DNA from: Caryophanales bacterium UBA4691
Lineage (GTDB): Bacteria; Bacillota_I; Bacilli_A; RFN20; CAG-826
Direction: 5' to 3'
Assembly (NCBI GenBank): GCA_002404865.1
Contig: DHKP01000006.1
Coordinates: 1 to 50,353 of the forward strand
DNA length: 50,353 nt
Below are positions 7,439-17,703 of this stretch, piece by piece; the stretch's first letter is position 1, and the number at the start of each line of letters is the position of its first letter. The notes beneath the pieces are model-generated. The model saw nothing but the letters and a program-made list of their open reading frames with translations, was not told the DNA's origin and did no database searches. The translations under genes were made by a program, and so were the position numbers.

Positions 7439-8192
7439 TCACTTTGAGTTCTGAAGAGGTCTCATAAATAACATCGCTCACTTGCTTCACGCCAAGTGCT
7501 TTAAAGTCGAAGAGACATCCATTGTAACATCGCCTCCCCCAATCACTAAGGCACTACTAGGGAGTTTGATATGCCCCTCTTTCTCTTTCACCCTTTTTAA
7601 AAACGATATCGCAAGCTCAACGTGAGGGTTATTTTTGAATAAATCAAGAATCTTTCCTTTTTGGAAACCGATCGCAACAATTATGCGTCATATTTCTTTT
7701 TTGAGTTTCTCGTAATCATCGATTTTTTGTTCAGTCAAAGCCTTCACGCCTAAAGAAAGGATTCGCTTAATCTCTTTATCTAGAACGGCGTTTGGTAAAC
7801 GGTAAGAAGGGATGCCATATCTAAGATATCCTCCTAATTCTTTCTCTTTTTCATAAATTGTGACATTAATCCCGTTTTTCGCTAGAGTATACGCGGCCGT
7901 AAGACCAGAAGGACCAGCCTCAATAATTGCGATTTCTATTTTGTTTTTGTAGCAGCTTCAAGCGGTGTATCCTCATAAAGTCCATCAAAAACCGTTGGAT
8001 TTTGTTAATCTGGATTGAGGTATCGATTCCTCTTCTTAAGCACCCATATTCGCAATATTTTTCCGTAGGGCAAAACTTAGAGCAAGGCGCGCCAAGACAT
8101 AGTAAGCAGCGGCTAGCCTCTTCAAAAAGTAGCTTTAACGAAAATGGGGTATCCATCTCTTCTAAATATTTTTGCATCAATAGTCCCTCCAA
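7432..8192 (-). pseudogene. PreT/GltD-like flavin oxidoreductase, heavily decayed
   Basis: On the minus strand from ATG 8192 the frame reads EEASRCLLCLGAPCSKFCP and then TEKYCEYGCLRRGIDTSIQI, the cysteine-rich N-terminal iron-sulfur domain of PreT/glutamate-synthase-small-subunit-like enzymes, with about 50 residues missing between the two cysteine groups. After a frame change come AIIEAGPSGLTAAYTLAKNG and GGYLRYGIPSYRLPNAVLDK (FAD-binding fold), an in-frame TGA, then ALVIGGGDVTMDVSSTLKHL (NAD(P)-binding fold) and, in a further frame, GVKQVSDVIYETSSELKVSE. The order is that of a pyridine-nucleotide:flavin electron-transfer subunit. Multiple frameshifts, a nonsense codon, an internal deletion and a missing C-terminus show the gene is dead. 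Confidence 0.8.
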
Positions 8193-8464
8193 AACTAGGC
8201 AAAATGATGATTGGGAATAGCTTCATTCTAACAAAGCACTTAAAGCATTCCAACGAAGTTTCGCTAGCTGATTATTTGCTTTTTCTCGTTTTCTATGAAT
8301 TAAAAAATCCTCGCAAAAACTACCTTAAAATTTAAAGAATAGCAAAATTATGGACTTTTTAATGATGAAAAAGATGAAGAGGAAGCGTTAACGATAAAAA
8401 ACAATTTTTCCAAAGCCGCTAAATTATTTTTTGTCATGGCTCATAGAGAAATAACGAATAAGCG
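8193..8464. other. Short gene-free region with possible coding relic
   Basis: No intact gene. On the plus strand an open stretch from about 8360 (NDEKDEEEALTIKNNFSKAA) continues into the end of the DUF6273 gene on the opposite strand and lacks a start. I cannot assign it to a family. Confidence 0.3.
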
Positions 8465-10036
8465 TTATTTGATTCTAATCGCTGGGCGAACCGCACCCCA
8501 ATAATCGACTCGATAATCATCCCCGAATTCGCCATTCGATTTTACCCGCCAATACCAACGGTCATTTGACCAAACTAAGGATTCTCTCGTGACCCAAGAC
8601 ATATATTGATAGTCGCTAGATGCTTCGGTTGATTGATAGGCTAACGCGTGATCGCTACTTTCGGCGCGCAACGAATTGCCGCCATTCTTCAAATCCTCGC
8701 ATTCTTCTTTGCTTAGAAGGAATAATTTGTCGCTTTTATAATGAGAAAGAAGACTGGCGTATTCCTTTTTCCCAAGGGTCAAATCGGTATCGAAAAGGGA
8801 GTAACTATAACGGTCCCTAACGGGAATATCAGAAGAATGGTTCCCGTTCATCCAGTTGCGGATATTGGAATAGGCGTAATCATTTAAGCTATGGTTATCG
8901 GCATACGGCCTGATGTTCCACATCGCCCACCACACATCAAGCACTTTCTTCGTTACGGCAAGAGTTTGTCCTTTTCTAGTGGTAAACACCTTCCATTCAA
9001 TCGGTTCGACTTTGAAATAAAAGGTCGGAGTATTAGAAACATCGCGAACGCGACTCCCATTACGAAAACGATAAGAGGCGCTTCCCCCTGGGTGATTCCC
9101 AAACCACTCAAAGCGTTTGTACCTTATTCCGTCATATTCAATATAAGTATTGCCAACGTATTTAGCCCCATACCCCTGCGTTTCAAGCACGTGCTTTTTT
9201 ATCCCCTTTCCAGATTCATAGACGTCATCCAAACGCCGGATAAGCGTTTTATCTGTCACCGCGGTCTGAGGGTAATAGCCGAATCGGCTATAATCGAACT
9301 TGTCCTTTTTCTTCCATTTTGCCCGCAATGTCGCGTGAGACGGTATTTTCCATGTCCCGCCTAAATCAATTGGCCTACCATTATATAGCCAACAACAAAA
9401 TAGGCGTTCCGAAGAATAATCGTAAGGAACGGGCAAAAGATATTGGTAGCCAAAGAGGAATTTCCTAGGTTCAAATTTATTCCCCGCGACCTCATCTAAC
9501 AAAGATACGTAGCTATATTTGGCTCGATAATCGGCATATAGATTGATAGGGCCTTCCACTTTCATCGAATCGAAATCCCATTTGTTTAGGAATTTTTGGT
9601 CAAGATACCAGCCAGAAACCGAAAACGTATCCAAAATAGGCGGAGTGATCTTATTATTCAAAGGGATGGTTTCTTTTTTTACAAGGGCATCTCCGCAATA
9701 GAATTTGACATCGCATGTTGCCTTCACTTTCTTATAGCCAATATCGCCAACGTCAAGTTCTCTCCCATCGGAAAGAGTCACAAACAAGTGCCCGTTTTTA
9801 TCAAAACGCGTATAAACGACTTTCAAAGGCTTGTCTTCTTTCTTCGAGGAAGGAAGTTTCGGGGAACCCGCTTCAAGCCATTCGTAATAAGAGGAAGTCC
9901 CACCGGACTTGCGATATTCGAAATAAGAATTCGAAATCATTTCTTTTGGGGATATCTCAAGAGAAGAAACCGTCAGCATCGTCACGGCAATAGAAGCAAT
10001 CCCAAAGCCAACAATCAATAGTTTTCGATTTTTCAT
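8465..10036 (-). CDS. Membrane-anchored or secreted DUF6273 protein with InlB-like repeats
   Basis: A 523-residue exported protein. ATG 10036 follows AAAGGAG. Residues 5-27 form a signal peptide or signal anchor (RKLLIVGFGIASIAVTMLTV). Residues about 105-245 contain two units like InlB B-repeats (VKFYCGDALVKKETIPL.., SVSGWYLDQKFLNKWDFDS.., INLYADYRAKY; ATLRAKWKKK), a beta-grasp-like surface module. The C-terminal half is a DUF6273 domain: FGYYPQT, PIEWKVF, LDVWWAMWNIRPY, YAYSNIRNWMNG, KLFLLSKEECEDL, W(V)TRESL and the final WGAVRPAIRIK. DUF6273 is common in secreted proteins of gut Bacillota; its function is unknown, with a formylglycine-enzyme/lectin-like fold sometimes suggested. It follows the GH3/Ig operon but a terminator separates them. 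Confidence 0.75.
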   Translation of the reverse strand: MKNRKLLIVGFGIASIAVTMLTVSSLEISPKEMISNSYFEYRKSGGTSSYYEWLEAGSPKLPSSKKEDKPLKVVYTRFDKNGHLFVTLSDGRELDVGDIGYKKVKATCDVKFYCGDALVKKETIPLNNKITPPILDTFSVSGWYLDQKFLNKWDFDSMKVEGPINLYADYRAKYSYVSLLDEVAGNKFEPRKFLFGYQYLLPVPYDYSSERLFCCWLYNGRPIDLGGTWKIPSHATLRAKWKKKDKFDYSRFGYYPQTAVTDKTLIRRLDDVYESGKGIKKHVLETQGYGAKYVGNTYIEYDGIRYKRFEWFGNHPGGSASYRFRNGSRVRDVSNTPTFYFKVEPIEWKVFTTRKGQTLAVTKKVLDVWWAMWNIRPYADNHSLNDYAYSNIRNWMNGNHSSDIPVRDRYSYSLFDTDLTLGKKEYASLLSHYKSDKLFLLSKEECEDLKNGGNSLRAESSDHALAYQSTEASSDYQYMSWVTRESLVWSNDRWYWRVKSNGEFGDDYRVDYWGAVRPAIRIK

Positions 10037-10350
10037 AAAGACTCCTTTTCATATACGTTTTGATACCATTGTAATGGGTATTTCAACGCGTTAGCAACCA
10101 TGCTATAAAGTGATCGTCGTCTTTATTTTCTAATTCGAAAAAATAATGAAAATGGCTATTATCGTTAAATATTTATCACTATCGCTCCACGATTTTACTC
10201 GTCAAAATCGAAGGATGAATTACGAAATTATTTTCTTTAATTTTTTCTTTTTTAGAAATAACATCTAATTTATTTTCCTTTTAAAAAATTAGTTTTTATG
10301 AAAACGTTTTTAAACAATTTGCTAGTCAACGGGGAAAACGCATAAAGAAA
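10037..10350. promoter_or_regulatory. Upstream region of the DUF6273 gene with cre-like palindrome
   Basis: AT-rich, gene-free sequence. At 10299-10312 TGAAAACGTTTTTA matches the catabolite-responsive element pattern TGWAANCGNTNWCA at all but one defined position and contains the perfect palindrome AAAACGTTTT. It could bind CcpA or another LacI-type repressor. It lies more than 260 bases upstream of the start codon at 10036, far for a repressor site, so confidence is low. Confidence 0.3.
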
Positions 10351-10378
10351 ATCCCTTCAAGCATAAGCCCAAAGGGAT
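10351..10378 (-). terminator. Rho-independent terminator of the GH3/Ig operon
   Basis: On the minus strand ATCCCTT pairs with AAGGGAT around a 14-base loop and is followed by TTTTCTTT. It lies 20 bases past the stop codon of the Ig-like surface protein, so it should end the transcript that comes from the GH3 gene. Confidence 0.75.
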
Positions 10379-10398
10379 ATTTCTAATGGATGGTTTAA

Positions 10399-13300
10399 CT
10401 ATTCTAGGGTTAGCTTCCAAAGCTTAGTAGAAGTTCCGCCCCAGCTACAAGTGACCGCATAAAGGTCTTTGCCGTTATTGAAGATAGATTGGACGTTATA
10501 GCTACTTAAGCCACTAGGCACTGCGATTTGAGCCGTGCCAATCTTAGTGCCATTCCAAGTATATACGGCGATTGGCGCTACAGTTTGGTTATCGATTTTT
10601 TTGTAGCTCACATAGATGTAATTATCATCCACGAATACGCTAGAGGCATTATAGCCACTTAAGGAGCAATTAACGGTAGTTAACGGCTCTCCGCTATTAT
10701 TAGCCACAACAAGATTATTGCCGTTCAAGACCGCATATTTACCATTAGTCGCATTATATTGGATTGCGGAGGCTCCCGATATTATGAGGTTATCAACTTT
10801 TGTGAAGGCACTAGTCTCACTATCGAAGCCATTCGTTTTATCCTCTAAATCGATATTCCAAATCTCATAAGGGGCAGAATTTGCTAGCGACTTGGAAGTA
10901 ATGAAATATAGTTTTGTCCCCTTGACGAATAGTTTTGCACCATCTTCACTAAAATCGGCGTGATCAATCGTTTTGGTGCTGATAACTTTGTAAGTTTCTG
11001 GATCAATCTTAGAAACGACGGTTTCCGTTTTGGTATTGCCGCTTTTAGCGAGAGCAGAAGCTAGATAGATATAGCCATTATAGTAAGTGCCACCCATCGC
11101 GTATTGTTGCACTTTGCTATCGACATCAACTTTCGTAAAGGCGAGTTTTTTCGCCGCTTCTTCCCCGTTTACTGAAACATAATCCCCTAATGAACCATTA
11201 GCGGAAACGACAGTGAAGCCAGTCACATCACTCGTTTTGGTGATTTTTCCTTCCGTATAAGACACCGTGAAAGAAGTCAAACCGCTAGTGGCATTAGGAC
11301 TTGAAACGGTGAAATTCTTCACTTTCGCTTTGCTACCATCTTCATAATGAGCGGTTACGGTAAGGTGCTTAGCGATTTCTTCACCTACGATATAACGGCT
11401 TGTGTCAGAGCTAACTTCGATGCTTGCGAGTTTAGAAACGTTGAAAACGCTAGGATCGACGCTCGTCTTCCAAATGTTGATGCCTCCATCGCCTTGCCAA
11501 GTGCAGACGCCAGCATAGAAATCGCCCTTATAGCAAACCATGGATTGGATATTGAAGCCTTGGTCAACTTCTTTTCCGCCACTAGTGATTTTGCCTAGAT
11601 TAATCCCTGGGATCGGGGTCAATCCGACATAGTCGCCACTTAACGTATAGGTCTCAATCGGCAATGAAGGCTGATTGTTTGTTCCATAAGAGATATAGAC
11701 GTATTTATCGTCTCCCGTGATAGAGCGTATAGCCATGCCGGTTACGCCTTTAAGGGTTTTTGTATTTCCTACTTGATTCCCGTCTTCATCGAAATAATAG
11801 AGTTTCTTATTATCGTCGACAACCGCGTATTGCTCGGTGATTTCGCTATAGTAGCATGATCTTACTCTAGCATCCGTCTTCCCTTCGAATGGAAGTTTTT
11901 CTTCTACGGGTGTCCCTTTGTTGAATTCCGTCAAAGAGATAGATAAAGCGCGGCACTTATCGGAATCAGGATAAACGAAGGTATAAAGTTTTCCATCTTT
12001 TACCATGAGCTGGGAATTATCATCGGAATCAGTGAATCCTTCAGGCAACATCGTGCTGAATTCGTTGGTTTGCTCTTTCACTTCCCAGGTCGAAGGATCG
12101 ATTTTGTATAACGTCGTAGCAGCATTGCCATTTGTGTTCTTCGCGGCGTAAATATAAGTTCCATCCGTCGCTAAGCCCATTTGATATCCGCCTTTGTGGA
12201 TATTTCCTTTCGTGCCAACGACAGGCTTTGCTTCCGTTTTCACTTCGTAATCATCGCCACATGCGCCAATATATTCGCCAAAGCTATAATTCGAATCAAT
12301 GTTCTCTTTGACCGATTTTAGCTTGGCCGCCATGATGCTATTGCCGTCTCCCTTAAGTGCTTTTCCGTCGATCTTTTGAGTGAATCGAAGAATCGAGAAA
12401 TAGAATGTGCCGTCTAGATAAACGATACCTTGGGTATTCATATTTTTTGGCACAGGAAGCTCTTCTTCCCCACCCATATCAGAAACGGAATTCGGGATTT
12501 GGAACTGCCCAACGCGATTCCCATCATAGTCATAAACGGCAATTGTCGGTTTGTTGTTGCCATTTTTAGAATAATTCACAAGGATGTATTTGGATGTTCC
12601 GCTCATACGCACAGCATTACCGTAATCCCCGGTAATCTTTGGCGTAAAAGAGGAAATCTTTTTCATGTCCTTAGTAAATAGCGTGACTGAATTACCAATT
12701 AAAACCGCGAAGCGCTCCATATTAGCGTTGTAATAAACGTCACGGATTGTTTGTCCCTTTAGGCCTTCAAAGGAAAGGATCTCTTCCCCTTCTTTGCATT
12801 CATTGAATTTTACGCCTTCTTTAAAATCTTTCGTTTCTAGATAAGACTGCTTACCATCCGCATGGAAAAGGATAAGCTTATCGTCATAATAAGTAATTCC
12901 AGCGCAGCTTTCTAAATAATTCGGATTGGTCCAGTCGCTTGTGGCGATGAGTTTACCATCCGCGCTATATTTAGCGACTTTCATCTTACGATTAGAGCCA
13001 GAGTAATTAGTATAGGTACCATAGATATAAGTGCCATCTGTCGTTAAGCCATGGCAATAATTTGCAGGATTATTGCCCCAATTGACGACCTGCGACAAAT
13101 CTGCGTCAAAGGTGCCGTTTTCCATAGCGACCTTGCCCATATAGTCATCCAAAGAGGCATAGAATTCGCCTTGATACATCGTAAACATATCGAAGCGATT
13201 GATCGCAAGATCATCTTTGTTGTCTTTTAACGTCAAAGTGATTTTGTTCTTCCCGGCTTTTAAGACCAAATCGGGGAGAGTGATATCGTTAAGGTTATAT

Positions 13301-14580
13301 TGCCCTTCACTAGAAGGAATCATCTCGGCTTGATTAAGCGGGATATCGATATCATTGACTTTTAAGGATAATGATTTGCCTAATGACACCATCTCGCTTC
13401 CGATATTGGCAAGGCGAATGGTGAAGTTGGTCTTCGCAACATAAGGAACATTGACTTCATAGGAGAAAGAAGTAGCCCCTTTGACGACAATAGACTCAGT
13501 TTCTTCTTTTGAACCATTGATAAAGGAAGAGACGGTTTCGGAAGTGCCTCCGGTTTTAATGGAATCCGCCAAGAAACCATTGTTCACTTTAACTGGAACT
13601 TTTGTTTCGACCGAAGTGGCACCGCTCGTCTTGATCGTCAAAATGCAGTTTTTCATGAACGAAGCGGTTTTCACATTGCCAGAAACCGAATATGCACTAG
13701 AATCAAGGATAAGCCGGTTTCCATTGCTATAGTTCGCGCGTACCGTTACTTGTGCACTAGTTAGAGGGTCCCCTTCTTGCAAGGATACCGTTCCTTCAGA
13801 CTCAATCGTGATGATGTTGCCATCAGTATATTCACTATGCGCAACAACGGTAATCGGAACGTCGAGGGTGATTTTCTCGTCCCCTTCTTGATAAGATACC
13901 TTCGCACTTTCCGTGCCAGCGGCAAGTAATCCGTTGGTTTCAACCGCGATGGAGCTCGTATCGATACTCTTTTCGCTATCGTCATTATAAACGGCTTTCA
14001 CCTTCATGCCTTCCTTAGAGAAAGACATCTCATCGCTATAATAAACGCGGTATGGATTCTCGATTAAAACGAGATGATCCAATTTGACAGCAGTAAGAGA
14101 GATAGCGACATCCGCAGTCTTCGTGACCGTCTTTGGCTCAGTAATAGTATCTTCGCTACTAGAAGAGGCATTATCTTTCTTTTCTTCTTCGTAAGTATAG
14201 GTGTAGCTTACCTTGACGGTGCCGCCATTAGAGGCAAAATCGCTAGGCACCTCAATCGAATAGTCCCTCGCTTGAAGAATGGAATCGGATTCTTTGCCCT
14301 TTTCCGTAAAATGGGCGACGACTTGGAAATCATCCGCGGTGGGTTTAGCCCTACCATTCGCGTAATACTCCACGCCGCTTTTTAAAGAAGCATCGATGCC
14401 AAGTAATTCTAGAGGAAGGCTGTTGAGATATTTTTGGTGTTCCTTCTCTTCTTGGACTTGGTTGTAATAATTCATGTAGCTACTATAGGAAGTGCCCATA
14501 ATGCTAGCGACAGTAGAAACAATAGCGACCCCTGCCGTAGCACCGATGATGATATTGATTAATTTGCGAGAGACTTTCAT
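10399..14580 (-). CDS. Large Ig-like surface protein, 1393 residues
   Basis: The protein has an N-terminal signal anchor (about residues 7-30, LINIIIGATAGVAIVSTVAS) and a very long extracellular part. Bacterial Ig-like units are seen at about 160-250 (LDHLVLIENPYRVYYSDEMSF, typical of cell-wall Ig modules), about 250-335, and again at about 1070-1140 (LASIEVSSDTSRYIVGEEIA). Between and after them are long segments with recurring short motifs such as GLTTDGTYIYGTY, GLATDGTYIYAAK, DDKYVYISYG and DDNYIYVSYK, with the spacing of a beta-propeller-like repeat. Its ATG directly abuts the stop codon of the GH3 gene and its AAGGAGGG site lies inside that gene, so the two are translationally coupled. 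It probably binds glycans or an extracellular partner of the glycosidase at the cell surface; no catalytic signature is seen. Confidence 0.7.
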   Translation of the reverse strand: MKVSRKLINIIIGATAGVAIVSTVASIMGTSYSSYMNYYNQVQEEKEHQKYLNSLPLELLGIDASLKSGVEYYANGRAKPTADDFQVVAHFTEKGKESDSILQARDYSIEVPSDFASNGGTVKVSYTYTYEEEKKDNASSSSEDTITEPKTVTKTADVAISLTAVKLDHLVLIENPYRVYYSDEMSFSKEGMKVKAVYNDDSEKSIDTSSIAVETNGLLAAGTESAKVSYQEGDEKITLDVPITVVAHSEYTDGNIITIESEGTVSLQEGDPLTSAQVTVRANYSNGNRLILDSSAYSVSGNVKTASFMKNCILTIKTSGATSVETKVPVKVNNGFLADSIKTGGTSETVSSFINGSKEETESIVVKGATSFSYEVNVPYVAKTNFTIRLANIGSEMVSLGKSLSLKVNDIDIPLNQAEMIPSSEGQYNLNDITLPDLVLKAGKNKITLTLKDNKDDLAINRFDMFTMYQGEFYASLDDYMGKVAMENGTFDADLSQVVNWGNNPANYCHGLTTDGTYIYGTYTNYSGSNRKMKVAKYSADGKLIATSDWTNPNYLESCAGITYYDDKLILFHADGKQSYLETKDFKEGVKFNECKEGEEILSFEGLKGQTIRDVYYNANMERFAVLIGNSVTLFTKDMKKISSFTPKITGDYGNAVRMSGTSKYILVNYSKNGNNKPTIAVYDYDGNRVGQFQIPNSVSDMGGEEELPVPKNMNTQGIVYLDGTFYFSILRFTQKIDGKALKGDGNSIMAAKLKSVKENIDSNYSFGEYIGACGDDYEVKTEAKPVVGTKGNIHKGGYQMGLATDGTYIYAAKNTNGNAATTLYKIDPSTWEVKEQTNEFSTMLPEGFTDSDDNSQLMVKDGKLYTFVYPDSDKCRALSISLTEFNKGTPVEEKLPFEGKTDARVRSCYYSEITEQYAVVDDNKKLYYFDEDGNQVGNTKTLKGVTGMAIRSITGDDKYVYISYGTNNQPSLPIETYTLSGDYVGLTPIPGINLGKITSGGKEVDQGFNIQSMVCYKGDFYAGVCTWQGDGGINIWKTSVDPSVFNVSKLASIEVSSDTSRYIVGEEIAKHLTVTAHYEDGSKAKVKNFTVSSPNATSGLTSFTVSYTEGKITKTSDVTGFTVVSANGSLGDYVSVNGEEAAKKLAFTKVDVDSKVQQYAMGGTYYNGYIYLASALAKSGNTKTETVVSKIDPETYKVISTKTIDHADFSEDGAKLFVKGTKLYFITSKSLANSAPYEIWNIDLEDKTNGFDSETSAFTKVDNLIISGASAIQYNATNGKYAVLNGNNLVVANNSGEPLTTVNCSLSGYNASSVFVDDNYIYVSYKKIDNQTVAPIAVYTWNGTKIGTAQIAVPSGLSSYNVQSIFNNGKDLYAVTCSWGGTSTKLWKLTLE

Positions 14581-17500
14581 TTATTTGCCCTCCTTTAAAT
14601 TTTGTTTTTCTTTATCGCTAGGAATGATGAAGCCTACGATAACCATCGCGCCCCACATCGCTAGAAGCGTAGCGATCGTGATATCGAGGGTCACGATAAG
14701 CGGTTTCCACCAGCACCAGGAATCAATCGAGGTTGAGCTGATGAAAGAATCGTCTTTTTCTGGATTTGCCAAATACTGCTTTTCGTAATAATCGGCGCGT
14801 AACCACATATATAAGACGTGATGAGCGATTTCGCGAATCATATGTTGAACGCGAGCGGAGGAAGAAGAGTCATATTTAACCCCTTCAATGGTCCCTGGCT
14901 TAACGCCCATTCCGAAGTCTCCGCCACAGCGAAGAAGCGTATCGCAATAAGGATTGGTGCCGATATAGTCAGTCGTGACTGCGCCTTTGAAATCCCATTC
15001 GTTTCTTAAAACGCCGCGGAGTAAGGCTTGCGTAGTTTCAGAGTGCTCTGCCCCTACGCCTTGATAAGTGGTCATAACGCCTAAGCAACCGCCATCAAGA
15101 ACGACTTTGCGGAACGATTTAAGGAAGTTCTCCCTTAATCCTTGCTCGGTCATGAAGATTTGGTCGCCGTCATACCCGTAAAGAGCAAAGTGCTTCATCA
15201 TGTTGTAGCGGCCTCTAGTGCCTAAGCCTCGCACGGCTTCCGCCATAAGGGTGCCAGCAAGCATCATGTCTTCGGATGGGGACTCATGGTTTCTGCCAAA
15301 GAAAGAAGTTCTATGGCAATCCATCGCAAAGCCCCAGTCGCCCATAACGCCGACGCCTTTCATATCATCGCCAAAGGATTTGCCGAATTCATAAAGGAGT
15401 TTTTTGTTCCATGTTGCAGCGATTGTGGTCATCGTAGGATAACCAGTTCCGCGAGGCGTCCCTCCAGCGAAGCTCTTGATTTGGGAAGGGCCATCTAGAT
15501 CCGTCAAAGCGGGTTTCCCTACCGAATTCAAGGCCTTGCTACCATAATAGCCACCAATCATGTTAACGACTTCGCTCATATCGAGCTGGTCGAGCAAACT
15601 AGACCATTCTGGCGCATCATAATCCGCACCTAGTTTTTCGCCAAGTTCGTTAATGATGCCATTGTCTGCAACCTTTAAGCCATTTGAGGCATTCCAGGTC
15701 GGTTTTTCCGTTGGAATAGGATTCCCGAAAGCATCATTACCCGTCGCATTGTCCCAATCTTTAATTCTTTGGGCGCTAGCGCGACTAGAGAAGGCCGCTA
15801 TAGCAGTAGGAGAGCCATCTCTACCAGCTGCATAGGACGTTTTTAAATCGTCTAAGCTCGTAAATTCTTTGCGGGTTAGCCATTTGATGCCTGGATCGAA
15901 AGAGCCATCTTTCTCGGTCGCATCAATCGGGGTCAAATCAATTGCGTCAGATCCAGTGAAAAGGTTTTTGACGGTTTTGCCTGTAATTGGATCGGCCTCG
16001 ATTTTAATATCTTCGTCGATTTTAAAGGTGAAATCCCCTGCAATCGCCGCGTTTTGATAGCTAACTTCTTTGACAGTATGGGAACTTGTGCGGAGCGAAA
16101 GGGTGTAATCGCCATGTTCTAGCTCATACCCTTTAAAGCCGTTATCGTTTCTATCGTAGCAATCATAAGAGGCGAAATCATAAGGATCAACGGTGATGGT
16201 GATGGTTTCGCTCGCCCCAGGATCGAGGATATTGGTTTTCCCAAACCCCGCAAGATTGACATAAGGCTTCTCAATCGCGCTTTCTTCCGTATGTCCGTAA
16301 TAAGGAGCAATCGCGTAGATTTCCACGACATCTTGTCCAGGAACGGTGCCGTTATTGGTGACGGTGACGGGGAAAGTGATTTTTGTCTTGTCGGTGATAG
16401 AAGCGGCGCTTGTATAAGGGGTTCCTTCTTCTTGATCATCGCTTTTAATGGTGATATCGCCGATAGCCCAAGAATATTCGTTGTAGCTAAGCCCATATCC
16501 GAATGGAGCAGCCACAACTCCTTCATATCCTTGCCCGTATTCATTAGAGACGCTGTCCCAATAATGCTCTTGGTCAGCGGTTTCATACCACTTATAGCCT
16601 AAATAGACGTTTTCGATTGCGTCGCTATAATAGCCGCCGCCGTTATTGTATCGCTTGCCACCTAAATAAATATTGGCAGGATTGGTGAACATATCATAAG
16701 GGAAAATATCAACCGTTCTTCCCGAAGGAGACACTTCGCCATAGATAAGTTTAGGGAGCGCACTAGCGGCTCTCGTCCCGGTGAATCCGACATAGAAAGC
16801 TGCATCTAACCCTGGAATGGTTTTCATGAAGCCCATTTCAAAGGGGTTCGCCGAATTAATGAAAACAACAACGTTTTTGTAGTTCTCGCCGCAATATTTT
16901 AGAAGCGCCTCTTCTTCTGTAGAAATCTCTAAGTAGTGACGAGTGGAATCATTTACGCTGCCACCGCCCTCTTTCACTTGCGTATTAGGGTTACAGTTCA
17001 TCCCTTCACCAGCCATTCTCCCGATGACGACAAATGCGGTGTCGGAGAAATCCTTGCAGTAATTCAAGAGTTCGTTTGTGTAATTGCCATCGCTCTCGGA
17101 GCCAGAATAATTGACGATATCCGGTTCCCGAAGCGGAGTCATTTCGTTGATGTGGGTGTTACGAGTATCAACGAGTTCCCACATTGGCTTATGGAAGGCG
17201 CGATACATATCATATAGGCGTGTATTGGTTTCAATGCCATATTGTTGGAGCGCTTTGGTGAGGTCGATGTTTTTTGTCCAATCCCCATCTTCTGGAGCGA
17301 CGCGCCCCGAGGCGTTTTTCCCGTCGGAGCCATAAACCCAATCAACACTTCTCCATCCGAAGACATTCACTTTTTTCGTCGTGCTGTAATCAAGAGGCAA
17401 AGTACCATTGTTTTGGAGCAAAATCGCTCCTTCTTGCATGAGCTTTTTGGAAAGCTCTTGCCCACTTGAAGCGCTTTGCTCGAGCGCTTCCTTGTCGATA

Positions 17501-17631
17501 ATAGGCGGATTGAGGAGCGAATTGATTTCACTCTCATAGCGTGAGGCCATTTGATTACCGACGACTAATCCGGCGGTAAGAGCAATAGCGGTTACGCCAA
17601 AAGCGATTGCGTTCACAATCTTCTTTTTCAT
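14581..17631 (-). CDS. Membrane-tethered GH3 beta-glycosidase with inverted domain order
   Basis: Starting at ATG 17631, behind GAAAGGAA, gives 1016 residues; longer frames upstream lack a ribosome site and would bury the signal anchor. A hydrophobic segment follows the start (VNAIAFGVTAIALTAGLVVG). The GH3 C-terminal (alpha/beta sandwich) domain comes first (SKKLMQEGAILLQNNGTLPL, about 50-330), then a fibronectin-III-like domain (about 400-530), then the GH3 catalytic barrel (about 640-930). The barrel shows RGTGYPTMTTIAATWN, KHFALYGYDGDQ, CHRTSFFGRNHES and the nucleophile segment GAVTTDYIG (Asp near 888). This permuted order is known from some rumen GH3 enzymes. A second hydrophobic helix lies near the C-terminus (LIVTLDITIATLLAMWGAMV), so both ends seem membrane-anchored, which is unusual. 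Substrate is probably a beta-linked gluco- or xylo-oligosaccharide. Confidence 0.85.
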   Translation of the reverse strand: MKKKIVNAIAFGVTAIALTAGLVVGNQMASRYESEINSLLNPPIIDKEALEQSASSGQELSKKLMQEGAILLQNNGTLPLDYSTTKKVNVFGWRSVDWVYGSDGKNASGRVAPEDGDWTKNIDLTKALQQYGIETNTRLYDMYRAFHKPMWELVDTRNTHINEMTPLREPDIVNYSGSESDGNYTNELLNYCKDFSDTAFVVIGRMAGEGMNCNPNTQVKEGGGSVNDSTRHYLEISTEEEALLKYCGENYKNVVVFINSANPFEMGFMKTIPGLDAAFYVGFTGTRAASALPKLIYGEVSPSGRTVDIFPYDMFTNPANIYLGGKRYNNGGGYYSDAIENVYLGYKWYETADQEHYWDSVSNEYGQGYEGVVAAPFGYGLSYNEYSWAIGDITIKSDDQEEGTPYTSAASITDKTKITFPVTVTNNGTVPGQDVVEIYAIAPYYGHTEESAIEKPYVNLAGFGKTNILDPGASETITITVDPYDFASYDCYDRNDNGFKGYELEHGDYTLSLRTSSHTVKEVSYQNAAIAGDFTFKIDEDIKIEADPITGKTVKNLFTGSDAIDLTPIDATEKDGSFDPGIKWLTRKEFTSLDDLKTSYAAGRDGSPTAIAAFSSRASAQRIKDWDNATGNDAFGNPIPTEKPTWNASNGLKVADNGIINELGEKLGADYDAPEWSSLLDQLDMSEVVNMIGGYYGSKALNSVGKPALTDLDGPSQIKSFAGGTPRGTGYPTMTTIAATWNKKLLYEFGKSFGDDMKGVGVMGDWGFAMDCHRTSFFGRNHESPSEDMMLAGTLMAEAVRGLGTRGRYNMMKHFALYGYDGDQIFMTEQGLRENFLKSFRKVVLDGGCLGVMTTYQGVGAEHSETTQALLRGVLRNEWDFKGAVTTDYIGTNPYCDTLLRCGGDFGMGVKPGTIEGVKYDSSSSARVQHMIREIAHHVLYMWLRADYYEKQYLANPEKDDSFISSTSIDSWCWWKPLIVTLDITIATLLAMWGAMVIVGFIIPSDKEKQNLKEGK

Positions 17632-17703
17632 GATTATTCCTTTCTTTTGCGCAATTTCAGTACGAATAAAGACGCAAATTGTGCTTTTGATAGCGGTTAC
17701 ACT

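Noticed and set aside
8144..8335. A 63-codon plus-strand frame upstream of the PreT-like ruin
   Set aside because: Its first half is antisense to the conserved cysteine-rich PreT N-terminus and it has no ribosome site.
8891..9364. Long plus-strand frame opposite the DUF6273 gene
   Set aside because: No ribosome site or recognisable protein pattern; the minus-strand frame has a signal peptide and DUF6273 motifs.
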